Shown one piece after another: positions 48,559 to 58,745 of a stretch of DNA of 64,000 nt (position 1 is its first letter; every line of letters begins with the position of its first letter). Source of the stretch: Haliclona indistincta. Lineage: Eukaryota > Porifera > Demospongiae > Haplosclerida > Chalinidae. The notes under the pieces are model-generated. The model ran no database searches and had not been told where the DNA came from. It was given only the letters and a program-made list of their open reading frames with translations. The DNA is taken from positions 14,134,040 through 14,198,039 of the forward strand of contig OZ024783.1 in NCBI GenBank assembly GCA_964017065.1. The letters are read 5' to 3'. The position numbers and the translations under genes are program-made.

Positions 48559-49773
48559 ATGGAAAGTGCCCAAAAGGAGCCGAAGAATCTGATTGGTGCA
48601 GCGACCTGGGGCGAAGTGAACTATCTGGAGGGTTGTCTGCAGAATGGCGCTGACCCCAACGAGAAGGACGAGCAGGGAGACACACCTCTGCACGTTGCCT
48701 GCTACTACGGAGAGCTCGAGTGTGCGTCTGTTTTGCTGTCACACAAAGGTTCGTCCTCAATGTGACTCCTCCTCTTAGCCATACTCTACACAAACTGTCA
48801 CACACACCTTATGTACACGCATCCTTAACGAGACCAAAACAACTGTCACACTCGTACCACAACAGCCTGCACTGGGATATAGACACACTTTGTGCATTTA
48901 CACCTTCTTACTCTGACAAACAACCTGTGTAAACCACCAAGCTCCATCTTGCAGCTGTATGTGACCTAGGCAATGTACTATAGCATATCTTAACAATGTG
49001 CCCACTGCATCCTACTGTGGTATCCTGACAGTTCAGGTCATGCATGCATCAGTGCTTTTAGAATAGGACTCAAAACCATGTATATGCGGATGTACTACAT
49101 ATTGAACATAAAAGACGAAACGTCTATTGCATGTTATTAAATCTACTAAGAACTCTAATACATAAACACACTTGCTCACACAAAAGCAAATCAAAGTGCC
49201 TCTCGTATCTATCAAAGCCGTGCACCTGTGCACGAATCAGCTACTGTCTAGTTATGCTATACAGCTCACTGGAGCCCGGGCAAGGAGCTCACAGTAGCCA
49301 GGACTGACCTTGCCCCTCCCTCTGCAGATAGATGTATGAGTACTCTAACTCATGTCAGTATAGTTAGTGCATACACAACCAGTGTGTACTGCTTCCCCAG
49401 TGCAAGACCAGGTACCTGTTTTATCCATATAACTGATGAGCCTTCTCACATCATACTCACTAGGAGATTTTTCACATCATGGAATCCCCTCAGCATTGTT
49501 GTCACTAGTGGGAAAGCCTTAGTGATACTGGGAAATATTTTTCTACAGTGTTGTGTAGTCAGTAACAACACATTGAGGAATAGGTCTAGTATTAGTAAAC
49601 TTACTGATTCTTTGTGGTGAGAATAGTTGCCAATGATCTACACTGTGGTGGTAATGGATTGTTTACTCCTCTGTTGTCGTGGTAATGTTTGAGTGGGCAA
49701 CTAGGATGTTAGGCAAATTTATCAAAGTGACCTTTTCTCTCTCACTCTCTCACTCTCTCACTCTCTCACTCTC

Positions 49774-49823
<50 letters not shown>

Positions 49824-50032
49824 CTCCCTCCCTCCCTTTCTACAGCTAATGTGAATGCTATCGGAGCTGAAGGAAAGGTATGTCATCACCACGTCATGCG
49901 ACCTTGCGTGTCGGTTGCCTAGTGATACAGCATTCTTGTAATATTTATGCACTGCTATGTAATGTTGTTTTCTTTTTCTTTTTTTTTGTTCAGACACCGA
50001 TTCACAGAGCAGTGTCGGGAGTTTTGACACTA
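48559..50032 (+). CDS. Ankyrin-repeat protein, 5' exons only (continues toward the gap)
   Basis: Exons 48559-48748, 49846-49877 and 49994-50032 join in phase. The protein starts MESAQKEPKNLIGAATWGEV and continues with ankyrin repeats (CLQNGADPNEKDEQGDTPLH then VACYYGELECASVLLSHK, ANVNAIGAEGK, TPIHRAVSGVLTL). The donor after 50032 is GTAAGTTC, so more exons are expected, but none is clear before the gap at 50983. The first donor (GTTCGT) is weak; without splicing there the frame ends at 48765. No specific function is assigned. Confidence 0.7.
49737..49836 (+). repeat. (CT)n / CTCTCA microsatellite
   Basis: TCTCTCAC units grade into pure CT, just before the TTTCTACAG acceptor of ankyrin exon 2, so it forms an extended polypyrimidine tract. 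Confidence 0.9.
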
Positions 50033-50865
50033 GTAAGTTCCGTATCTTTGTATTTTCTCATCCTTTTATGATCTACGCTGTGGTGGTAATAGTTGTTTAC
50101 TCTTGTGCATCATGATTTAGTGGTTCAGAAGGCTTTTGCATTATATATTCTTAGTCTGCTAATTCATAGCACACAAGTTTGTGTCAGATGCTTGTTTGGG
50201 ATATTATAGCTAGGATATTATAACATGACCTCTTACTGGTCGATAAAGAAATTGTTTTGTCAAAAGGACTATATAAATATAAGCATGTCTTTCTGATGAG
50301 TAGATAGACCCACCATTTTTAGCTGCATGTAACTGAATTTTCTGTGGGCACAGTCACTTTCACCACATCCACACTGCACGTTGGAACTGTGCTGCACTGT
50401 ATGATATAAGCTCCGACACGATCAAATCATGCAGGAAGCAGCCCACCTGTGGTCTGGTGAAGTAGCATACGTTCGTACTGTCAGAGATCTGTAACCAGTT
50501 CCCAGAGCTGTGTTGCTAGCTAGTGCATGGTGTTTGTGTGTGGTCAATGTGATGATGGAACATGTGAGGGGTGTGTTAATGCTTACACTATTCTTGTACA
50601 ATGTGTGAGGTCATCTTCGCTGTTAGCACCTCACACTGCCCCCATAGCATAGCTTCTCAGAACAGGGAAGTATATTGGCAATTATTGTATAGAATGGGAA
50701 AATTTTACTACAGACCATTTGCAAAACTGTCCAAGAGGTTATTTTGTTTTTATGCTATGTCATTTTGTCACGGAATATTTTTCGTTTAGCACCTATTAGT
50801 TGGAGTATTAGTATGTTTAACAATTCAGCAATACTGGTACACAACTTAAACGTGCAAACTTACCT
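50033..50865. other. Intron of the ankyrin gene; no exon recognised
   Basis: A/T-rich with no ankyrin motif in any frame that I could find. Confidence 0.35.
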
Positions 50866-50867
50866 CC

Positions 50868-50898
<31 letters not shown>

Positions 50899-51182
50899 CC
50901 TCTCTCCCTCTCTCTCCCCTCCCTCTATCCCTCCCCCTCTCTCTCCTTCTCTCTCTTCCTCTCTCTCTCTCTCTCTCTCTCTNNNNNNNNNNNNNNNNNN
51001 NNNNNNNNNNNNNNNNNNNNNNNNNNNNNNNNNNNNNNNNNNNNNNNNNNNNNNNNNNNNNNNNNNNNNNNNNNNNNNNNNNNNNNNNNNNNNNNNNNNN
51101 NNNNNNNNNNNNNNNNNNNNNNNNNNNNNNNNNNNNNNNNNNNNNNNNNNNNNNNNNNNNNNNNNNNNNNNNNNNNNNNNNN
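50866..51182. repeat. CT-rich microsatellite leading into an assembly gap
   Basis: 50870-50982 is CT/CCT-rich. 50983-51182 is a run of exactly 200 N, probably an arbitrary-length gap. Apparent frames with X residues across it are meaningless. Confidence 0.95.
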
Positions 51183-51187
51183 TGTTT

Positions 51188-51371
51188 ACAGCAGTAGCAC
51201 TGCCTTTCGGTCTCAGCTCAATATCTACTTCGATGATATCTCCCTCCTTAACCTGGGACAAAATAGCACCATTACATTGTGTATCCTGAAAGACCGGCTC
51301 TCCGTTCAGCAGCAATTTATTTTCAATAGCCAGATCATAAGCAAGTCTGAGACAATGGTGATACATTAATA
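51188..51371 (-). CDS. Partial exon of an unrecognised gene
   Basis: From an acceptor-like TTGTCAG (now on the far side of the 1266-bp element) the frame reads LMYHHCLRLAYDLAIENK, then KEGDIIEVDIELRPKGSA, and exits toward the gap. The amino-acid pattern is clearly coding. The palindrome at 51372-52637 is inserted at its 5' edge, so this gene is probably disrupted unless the element lies in the preceding intron. I do not recognise the family. Confidence 0.5.
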
Positions 51372-51563
51372 GTAGGGTCCGCAATGAAAAAATCGCTTGT
51401 CACAGATTCGGCTGGATGGTGTTTCAGCGTGTACAGTGCTTCGACCCGAATACAAAACGCACAAACAGAAAGACGCAAACTCCTTCGTATTTGTAATAAA
51501 AAATAAAAGAAGATGAATTGAGGGGGCGGAGCCTCGATAATTGCATTTATTAGTGAATTCTGA

Positions 51564-51785
51564 CTAGCTTACGAATCTGTCTCGAGCGCCAAGATAGTTT
51601 TCTCGTTCTACAGTGATACAGTTTTCTTGCGTGCAAGTCTCCTGCCTTACAGTGCCTTGTAGGAGTTGCTGTTGATCTGTTTTGTGAACAAGGTCGGTAC
51701 CGAGAAGAGAGTTTTTGCCTTCCAATTCTGTCATGTTTGCGACTGTAATAACCCTATATTGAGGGAATCGTAGACTAGGTACCAA
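51564..51785 (-). CDS. Small ORF in the left palindrome arm (73 aa)
   Basis: MVPSLRFPQYRVITVANMTE to YLGARDRFVS. The same 73-codon frame is in the other arm with about four substitutions (H/C, L/I, D/E). It may be a conserved small protein or simply a frame kept by arm identity. No known domain. A donor-like GTAAG(T/C) overlaps the stop. Confidence 0.35.
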   Translation of the reverse strand: MVPSLRFPQYRVITVANMTELEGKNSLLGTDLVHKTDQQQLLQGTVRQETCTQENCITVERENYLGARDRFVS

Positions 51786-52223
51786 TGCACATTCATACCA
51801 ACTTTAATAAAACTTAGACGTTTCCTTCCATCTGGCTCAAATAATTTTTGAGCCAGATGGAAGAAAGTGTATGAGCTTCATAAAACTTGGTGTGCAGATA
51901 CATTGTTATCTAACTCAGTAATATGTGCGATAGGAGTGCTACAGCATGATAAACAAAAGTGCTGGAGTCCGAAATGTATTAGCTCGGCGCACCTGAAGCC
52001 CCGCCCCCTTTCAATATGAACCGAGCTAAATACATTTCGGACTCCAGCACTTTTGTTTATCATGCTGTAGCATTCCTATCGCACATATTACTGAGTTAGA
52101 TAACAATGTATCTGCACACCAAGTTTTATGAAGCTCATACACTTTCTTCCATCTAGCTCAAAAATTATTTGAGCCAGATGGAAGGAAACGTCTAAGTTTT
52201 ATAAAAGTTAGTATGAATGTGCA

Positions 52224-52445
52224 TTGGTACCTAGTCTACGATTCCCTCAATATAGGGTTATTACAGTCGCAAACATGACAGAATTGGAAGGCAAAAACTC
52301 TCTTCTCGGTACCGACCTTGTTTGCAAAACAGATCAACAGCAACTCATACAAGGCACTGTAAGACAGGAGACTTGCACGCAAGAAAACTGTATAACTGTA
52401 GAACGAGAAAACTATCTTGGCGCTCGAGAAAGATTCGTAAGTTAG
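52224..52445 (+). CDS. Small ORF in the right palindrome arm (73 aa)
   Basis: Mirror copy of 51564-51785, ending YLGARERFVS. Substitutions between the arms are mostly missense, giving no clear sign of purifying selection. Confidence 0.35.
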   Translation: MVPSLRFPQYRVITVANMTELEGKNSLLGTDLVCKTDQQQLIQGTVRQETCTQENCITVERENYLGARERFVS

Positions 52446-52904
52446 TCAGAATTCACTAATAAATGCAATTATCGAGGCTCCGCCCCCTCAATTTATCTTC
52501 TTTTATTTTTTATTACAAATACGAAGGAGTTTGCGTCTTTCTGTTTGTGCGTTTTGTATTCCGGTCGAAGCACTGTACACGCTGAAACACCATCCAGCCG
52601 AATCTGCGACAAGCGATTTTTTCATTGCGGACCCTACTAATACTGACAACTCATGATGCTGCAAGCCCAATAGTACGAGCGAGCACGCCTAGTAGAACCT
52701 TGTTGATGTCAATATCACACTCACAGAGGCTTCTAGTCCTTTACAACTTATCTGCGTGGTGTAGGAACCTTACTGTGCGTAGAATCTTGCTGCCGGTAAC
52801 TTAAAATACTTGTTCACGTCTGGGTATGTCAGTTTTAACCCGCCATCTGAAGCTTTAACGAACAGATCAGTGTTACTTAGGGTATAGTACTGCTCTAGAC
52901 AAAT

Positions 52905-53585
52905 TTCATACCTCTGGCTTGCGCGCTGAAGCGTCCAGAGCAGAGACAAAACGCAGTATCGATCGAGATAGCTACAAAACTGATGTGGGCGGAGTTAATG
53001 ATACGAGCGTCAAGAGGGTTAAATATTTAATGGCGTCTTCAGTCCAAAACTGCCCCCAAACCATGTTTTTCATGGATTACTCGCTTCTGGTAGTGTTTAA
53101 TGCCTATCTAAGAAGTAAGTGCACTATTCCAGATGTATACACGTGCAATTGTGCAGGTTTGGTAGTGATTCGTTCACTCAGGACAGCGCTAGGCTTACTG
53201 AAAGAAGAAAGAAGAAGAAGAAAGAAGATGAACAATTCGCGTGGGCGGCGATTTTTGTTTACCACTTTAGAAACTTCGCCAAAGGTATTTCCAAGCTCAG
53301 AACAATCGCCTGATCAATCCTAGATGTCTGGAATCTCGAGAAACGCTACAACAACGAAGATCTTCAACGGCCTCCCTGAGAGTCGCCATCTTGATTTTCG
53401 TCGACAAGCAAGCAGTCCCGGCGACTTTCATAGACTTCCTACAAGCGCTCGCACTTCAGATTCCCTTAGAGATAGTGAAAATGCAGTAGAAATGTATAAC
53501 AGTGGAGATATGTGCGAAAACTCATTTTCACACATGAGTAGCCGCCATCTTAGTTCGAGGTCATCCCTACATATTATTGCCGATC
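52905..53585 (-). mobile_element. Diverged relative of the foldback family body
   Basis: Ordered similarity to copies A-C in reverse: a 'gctaggc…gaaagaagaaagaagaa…gaagatga' block, a 'ttaccactttag' block, and the end AGCCGCCATCTTAGTTCGAGG then TCATCCCTACAT. The opposite family end is also present at 35896-35960. No gene is recognised in the local frames. Confidence 0.45.
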
Positions 53586-53744
53586 GGCAATGATAATAGC
53601 TGGTTAGCGGTCTCTGAAACTAACTAGTCTGATCCCTACTCATGTTTCTGTGTAATAAGTAGGTAGGCAGGTAATAAACTTCGAGTTGGCAGTATAGTTG
53701 CTGTATTCTACTGTTATTTACTATCTTTAGTAGTCCTGACTACG

Positions 53745-53945
53745 ATCGCGAGCAAGGGATCCCCATCCTCACGAGGGGATCCCTGTTCTACCGGTATACA
53801 ATAGGGATCCCGGGATCCCCATTATACCGTGAGGATGGGGATGGGGGTCCCCATTCTACCGGTAGAATAGGGATCCGGGGTCCCCGATCTACCGGGAGAA
53901 TGGGGACCCGGGATCCCCGATTGAGGGGATCCCCGATATTTTATG
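53745..53945. repeat. Cluster of GGATCC-centred palindromes
   Basis: Units such as CCCCATTCTACCGGTAGAAT, AGGGATCCCGGGATCCCC and GGGGATCCCCGAT repeat with alternating orientation over 200 bp. Nearly every 20-30 bp is self-complementary. No coding content. Confidence 0.8.
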
Positions 53946-54914
53946 ACACCGGGATCAAATTGGAATCAATGGATCAAGATGGTTCGTTGGTGGCGATCAA
54001 AGGATCAAGACAGTTCCTGGGCTGATCAAAATCAAAAATTTAACTCTACTCTAATAAGTTTATAAATCATAATCATACCTGTTTATAATGCTATATATAC
54101 AATGAGTTATGACTCTCTGTGCATATGCTACGAGACCGTACACAGCGGAAATATAACAGTATAAAGTGAGTCCAGCTGGGAACAGCAAAATAACTCTAGT
54201 ATATACTAGTAGTAGTTACACTAGAATCATGACTGAGTAAAGAGAAATGAGTCACGTATCTATTTCCGAGTATATACCTCTTTTACCAGCAGAACAAGCT
54301 GTAGACAGAGTTGAGAGCGCCGGAGAGCGCGTGGAGAACGGAGAACATAAACAGTTAAGCACTCGGTTAAGGGGACGGGGTACTGTTTGGCTAATTAATT
54401 ATTCATAAAATAAATACAAATGCTGAGTCGAAACGAAGAGCGCTAGAACGTCATAGTGGCAATCCATGTACACACAAAAGACTGGTCTTCAAGAGCTAAG
54501 CAAACACGCAACAAAGTTGGGCAGCAAGCAAGCAGAGCTTGAGAGGTATGAAATTCTATTTTCGTCGTCAAAATTTGCGAACGCTTTGAAGGAGAAATGG
54601 AAGAGTTTAGCACTAACCGACACTTCTGTATCCATGCGAGGGCCTGAGTATGTTTTGCAAGTAATCCAGTAAGTCGTTTCAGAGAAAAAGCCCAAAAAGT
54701 TATTATGAGACTCCAAACGGCTAATATTTTGGTGACAACTGCCGTCATAACTCACAAACAGGTGGCTTCTAGGCGAAGTTTATAGTTTCAGGCCCTGTCC
54801 AAGGCCCTGTACAACAGAAACGTTCGGGTTTTACCGATGGCAAGCAAGTGCTGTTCGCAAATTTTGACGACAAAAATGTAGCTCATCGATCTCGGCCATT
54901 TTACATTGCTAGTA
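53946..54914. other. Intergenic; one inverted repeat, one doubtful exon
   Basis: GTCGTCAAAATTTGCGAAC at 54564-54582 recurs inverted at 54853-54871. A 68-codon frame from 54466 (MYTQKTGLQELSK) ends in a GTAAGTC donor, but it overlaps the inverted repeat and has no known domain, so it is not called as a gene. Confidence 0.4.
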
Positions 54915-55088
54915 TAGCCTTGGCCCCACGCTCTCCACAGAGAGCCTGGTACAAGAGTTGCACGCGCATGCGCTAATTATCACTTGATTTTAACCGAATC
55001 GCTATAATTAGTATATTTACAGTACACTTTAGGATATTTTCCGTATACGTTAACTTCTCGTCAACCTTAGTAATCTTAAACAGTCGAA

Positions 55089-57626
55089 ATGGATAGTCAG
55101 GAGAAGTTTACCAGAGCTATTTCGTATGGCCTTGAACGTGTTGGTAAAGCTGATATTCGAATGAAGGATCATCAGAGTAAGGCTGTTCGGTATGTGTATG
55201 ACAAGCATGACGTTTTCATTTGGCTCCCTACTGGCTATGGCAAATCATTGTGCTCAGATTCTACCCTACGTTTTTGACAGTAAACTAGGTACAGCAGTGT
55301 AGTCCTCGTGATATCTCCGTTAGTGTCCTTGATGATTGATCAAGTCCAAAGTTTGAAAGCAAGAGGCGGTGCCAGCTGCAATTTTAAGCGGAAACACATC
55401 AGGTGCTTACCAAGGATGCAGCAATCTGCTTGCAAAGGACAGCGAGTTGAGTGACGGAAGGTACAAGCTGCTGTTTGGTGCTCCAGAGGCTATTCTTGGC
55501 GGTGCAAGGTGGCGGGAGATGTTGCAAGAAGAACCATACTCTACACATGTGGTCGCTGTTGCAATAGATGAGGCCCACTGTGTATCAAGAGATTATAATA
55601 TATAGTTATACTTAAAGCTATTATGTATAATTATTCTTTTAGGAGCAGTACATTCAGACCAATCCATGGGAGAATACACGAACTGCGTGCATTTGTTCCA
55701 TCAGGTACACCTTTTCTTGCGTTGACAGCTACAGCTACTGCTTTGGTGAAGCTGGAGATTGTAGAAAAACTAGACATGACTGGTTGTGCAAGTGTATCTG
55801 TTTCTCCAAATCGTCCTAACATTTTCTATGAGGTGAAAGTCCGTACTGAACTTTCTAATCTCGATCACATTGTTCAATCTCTCAAAGTGAGCAATATTCA
55901 AGCTGAGCGCATCATCATCTATTGTCGCTCCTTAAATATGTGCGCTAATCTGTATGAGTATTTTCTTGATGCTTTGCAAGATAAATCATACTATTCACCA
56001 ACTTCAGAGCATGTAGCTAGTAATCGTTTGTATGGCATGTTTCATGCATATACTCCTCAAGACAACAAAACTGCCATTCTTGCTAGTTTGAGTGACTCGA
56101 ATGGTGTAGTTCGTGTTATATTTGCTACTGTCGCACTTGGAATGGGAGTAAATATGGCTGGTGTGAATGAACGCATTTCACAAACCCTCGGCGTCTACGC
56201 TCCATAGACCATAGTTGGGGATTGCAGCAGGAGTTTACCACTAGTGCCAACCTGCTTAGCTTATAGGCTGTAACTATAATGAAACTGCACTGCTAACTAG
56301 TTATGGCTTTCAGAAGGAGCTTTGCAGGCTTGCAGCTAAAGCCAACCTGCTTACTATTGAAACTGTACTGGTAAACAGAAGACAGCAAAGTGCTGACCAC
56401 AAGGACAAGGTGTGTCAAAGTGGGCGTGACCGTTAACACGCCATTGCTCTTGGCTTTGATAGGCTTTTTCTTGAGATGTCTACGCACCCCCAGAGCTGTC
56501 CTGAAGTTTAGATGGAATCTACAAGTAACTAGGTAGTCACCTATGGACGCTTTTGTCGTCAGAGAGGTCAAAGATGGCTGTCATGGTGAGCCAGCCATAC
56601 ATAACTCGAGAACGAAAGCACTTTAGCAAAATCCACGAGTCACATTGCAAGCCATTGTCATGCTAAGCCTGTTCATGCCTTTACCGAGTTTCAGAAGTGA
56701 GCGATGGTCTCTGTAGCTCGATGGACAGATCGAATGAACAGATTTCACAAAACCCTCGGCGTGTTGCACATTGTACAGTTAGCTGAAAGAGCTTTGCAGC
56801 TATAAAAGCCAATCTGTTTGCTGTTGAAACTGCACTGCTAACCAGAAGACAACAAAGTGCTGACCTCAAGGTCAAGGTGTGCCAAGTGGGCGTGACCATG
56901 AACACGTCACGTGAGCTGAGTGTAAGCTTAGATAGGCTTTTCTCGAGATGTCTACGCAACTTTAGACCAGTCCTGCAGTTGAGTTGGAGTCTACAAGCAT
57001 CTAGACAGTCAACTGTAGGCGCTTGTGTTCTCAGAGAGGTCCAAGATGGCCGCAAAGGTGAGCCAGCTATGCATAACTCGACAAGGAAAGCACTTTAGCA
57101 AAATCCACGAGTCTCATTGCAAGCCATTGTCGTGCTAAGCCTGTTCATACCTTTACCGAGTTTGAAAAGTGAGCCATGGTCTCTGTAGCTCGATGGACAG
57201 AATGAATGAATGAACGACAGAGCAAGTACCGTAACCCTCGCGCATGCGCCGAGGGTTAATGAACGAACGAACGACAGAGCAAGTACCGTAACCCTCGCGC
57301 ATGCGCCGAGGGTTAATCACATCATCCACTATGGAGCACCTCACAGTATGGAAGACTACATGCAGGAGAGTGGTAGAGCTGGTCGGTCAGGAGAGCAAGC
57401 TTTGTCTGTAGTGTATTGGAAGCCAGCTGATGCTCCTCTCAAAAAGGAATTAAAGACAAACAGAGACAAGGAAATTGCTGCGGTAAGGCATTATCTAGAA
57501 AACACAAGCACATGTCGACGTGTTCAGCTGCTCAGTTACTTTGATCCTACCTTTGCTGCCGAACCTATGCACGTAGATAAAACTCTCTGTTGTGATGTTT
57601 GTAAAAGTGAAGTTGTGAACAAATAA
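55089..57626 (+). pseudogene. RecQ-type ATP-dependent DNA helicase, interrupted
   Basis: Starts MDSQEKFTRAISYGLERV. Helicase motifs in order: Q-motif region RMKDHQSKAVRYV, motif I WLPTGYGKSLC, Ia VVLVISPLVSLMIDQVQSLK, II AIDEAHCVS, III LALTATAT, IV RIIIYCRS, V VRVIFATVALGMGVNMAGVN, then HIIHYGAPHSMEDYMQESGR (motif VI continuing AGRSG) and a Cys-containing RecQ C-terminal part (CCDVCKSEV). Damage: frame changes at about 55255 and 55370, a break near 55600 that is not a good intron, and a 1.15-kb repeat insertion between GVN and HII at 56169-57314. The frame is otherwise open, so decay is recent. It lies inside the 54915-58531 element, so it is probably a transposon-borne RecQ, not a cellular one. 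Confidence 0.85.
56169..57314. mobile_element. Repeat insertion in the RecQ gene, with two direct about 480-bp units
   Basis: Exact position: RecQ codons for GVN end at 56168 and resume at 57315, with AAT at both edges. Inside, 56290-56730 and 56780-57195 are direct repeats ('aagtgctgacc', 'gtgggcgtgacc', 'gagatgtctacgca', 'tgctaagcctgttca'), related to the 33.2-34.7 kb family. At 57215-57315 a 60-bp unit with CCTCGCGCATGCGCCGAGGG is tandemly doubled. Confidence 0.75.
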
Positions 57627-57690
57627 TATACAATTATTATTGTTTAGACTTGTAGCTAGTATACATTTGTCAACGAAGTGACGTCACTAA

Positions 57691-58395
57691 CTATAGTCTG
57701 TCATCAATATCAAGTTCTTGATCATCCGTATCAATTTCTTGATCTTCCAAATCGACTTCATCTTGCTGTACAGCTCCTTTTCATTTGGAAGCTTGTGAGT
57801 GCTTTTTGTTAATCCAGGTAAGTAAGTCTACCCACTTTAAGCTCTTTAAAGGGTTATTAGACACACAAAACGACAATTGTGTCCATCCATTGACCTGTGT
57901 TAAAATATTTCCTTTCAGTACCGTTTTCACGACCTTCTCAACATCTTGTTCACGAGATCTAGTACTATGGTTTGTGAGGAGATACGAGATGGCTGTAGAT
58001 GATGATGATGATGATGGCTTACTGGAGATGGCTGTGTGAGGAGATACGTCAACATCAGAACCACTTGTGTCTTTAATCCGTTTCAAAGTTTCTGATCGGC
58101 CAAGAAAGTGCTCCATTACCCTTTTTGCTGACTGGCGCATCTCTAGTAAACACTCAAGAGAGTCTTCGATTGTGCGCTCCTTGGTACTACAGCTGCTACA
58201 TATCTGAGCTGGTAACCCATCATCTCGTGTCACCGGAACTTCGAGAAGCTCAATGATTCGGTCAGTCCAACGATCACGGATGCCTGCAGTAGTAAAGAGA
58301 CGCTTACAAGTGTATGCACTGCTAGGATTGCGGCACAGTCGACAGTTCAGCATAGTAGCCATCGAAAAACGTGTCTTTAGTATACTCTCGAGCAC
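57691..58395 (-). CDS. ZAD-like zinc-finger protein of the TIR element (in-frame TGA near the end)
   Basis: The likely start is the Met of MATMLNC at about 58362; ORF opens at 58395. Residues of about 15-85: CRLC … ICSSC, a C-x2-C … C-x2-C arrangement with a helical DRIIELLEVPVTRDDG between, resembling the treble-clef ZAD domain. Then MRQSAKRVMEHFLG, a Ser-rich linker (SSKPSSSSSS), and a C-terminal block LKSLKWVDLLTWINKKHS. The TGA at 57781 is followed in the same frame by 30 more codons of an acidic tail (QDEVDLEDQEIDTDDQELD) to TAG at 57691, so the protein was probably longer. Convergent with the RecQ gene. Possible role: binding the element ends or targeting. Inference only. Confidence 0.65.
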
Positions 58396-58617
58396 TTCAG
58401 TATTTGAGACACGCCCTATACGGATATTTTTCCGATATACGTTTCAGGATTCTCGCTGAGTTGCGTAGATAATTAGCGCATGCGCGTGCAACTTGTACCA
58501 GGCTCTAGAAGAGAGCCTGGGGACGAGGCTAATTGCTATTATTACATGCTAATTGCCGAGCGCCTTAGCGCGAGGCATGCAATCGCGGAGTACTGTGTCG
58601 AATTTGTATGTTTTGTA

Positions 58618-58625
58618 TATATGTA

Positions 58626-58670
<45 letters not shown>
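58618..58670. repeat. (TA)n microsatellite
   Basis: TATATATG grading into pure TA. Open frames rich in Tyr-Ile here are artefacts. Confidence 0.95.
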
Positions 58671-58673
<3 letters not shown>

Positions 58674-58745
58674 ACGCTTAGGAATGCAATCAGTCCATAT
58701 GGCGAGGCCCATACTGTAGTATTGTATGCGAGGGCCACGAGGGCA

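Larger units (their letters stand above)
51372..52637. mobile_element. 1266-bp near-perfect palindromic transposon with 5-bp TSD
   Basis: The ends are GTAGGGTCCGCAATG and CATTGCGGACCCTAC, flanked on both sides by TAATA (51367-51371 and 52638-52642). The arms are about 600 bp each, centred near 52005, and are nearly identical. Its terminus also occurs at 20990-21028. No transposase is present. The size of the arms and the TSD make a recent insertion likely. Superfamily not assigned. Confidence 0.92.
54915..58531. mobile_element. TIR-flanked element carrying RecQ-type helicase and ZAD-like zinc-finger genes
   Basis: Left end TAGCCTTGGCCCCACGCTCT, right end (reverse complement) TAGCCTCGTCCCCAGGCTCT. 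The match continues through CCTGGTACAAG and TTGCACGCGCATGCGCTAAT to about 54981 and 58469 (about 65 bp). Flanking direct repeats are ATTGCTAGTA (54905-54914) and ATTGCTATTA (58532-58541), 9 of 10 identical. Both genes start within about 200 bp of an end and point inward. A subterminal GGATATTTTCCG-TATACG motif occurs near both ends (55032 and 58421). Long TIRs with 9-10-bp duplications are typical of Mutator-like elements, but no MULE transposase is inside. Confidence 0.75.

Noticed and set aside
50744..51384. Frames of 174-181 codons crossing the N run
   Set aside because: They join CT-repeat DNA, a gap and a real exon; only the 51188-51371 minus-strand part is supported.
54443..54755. Overlapping frames of 68-101 codons on both strands
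   Set aside because: One ends in a donor-like GTAAGTC, but the region includes one arm of an inverted repeat and no domain is recognisable.
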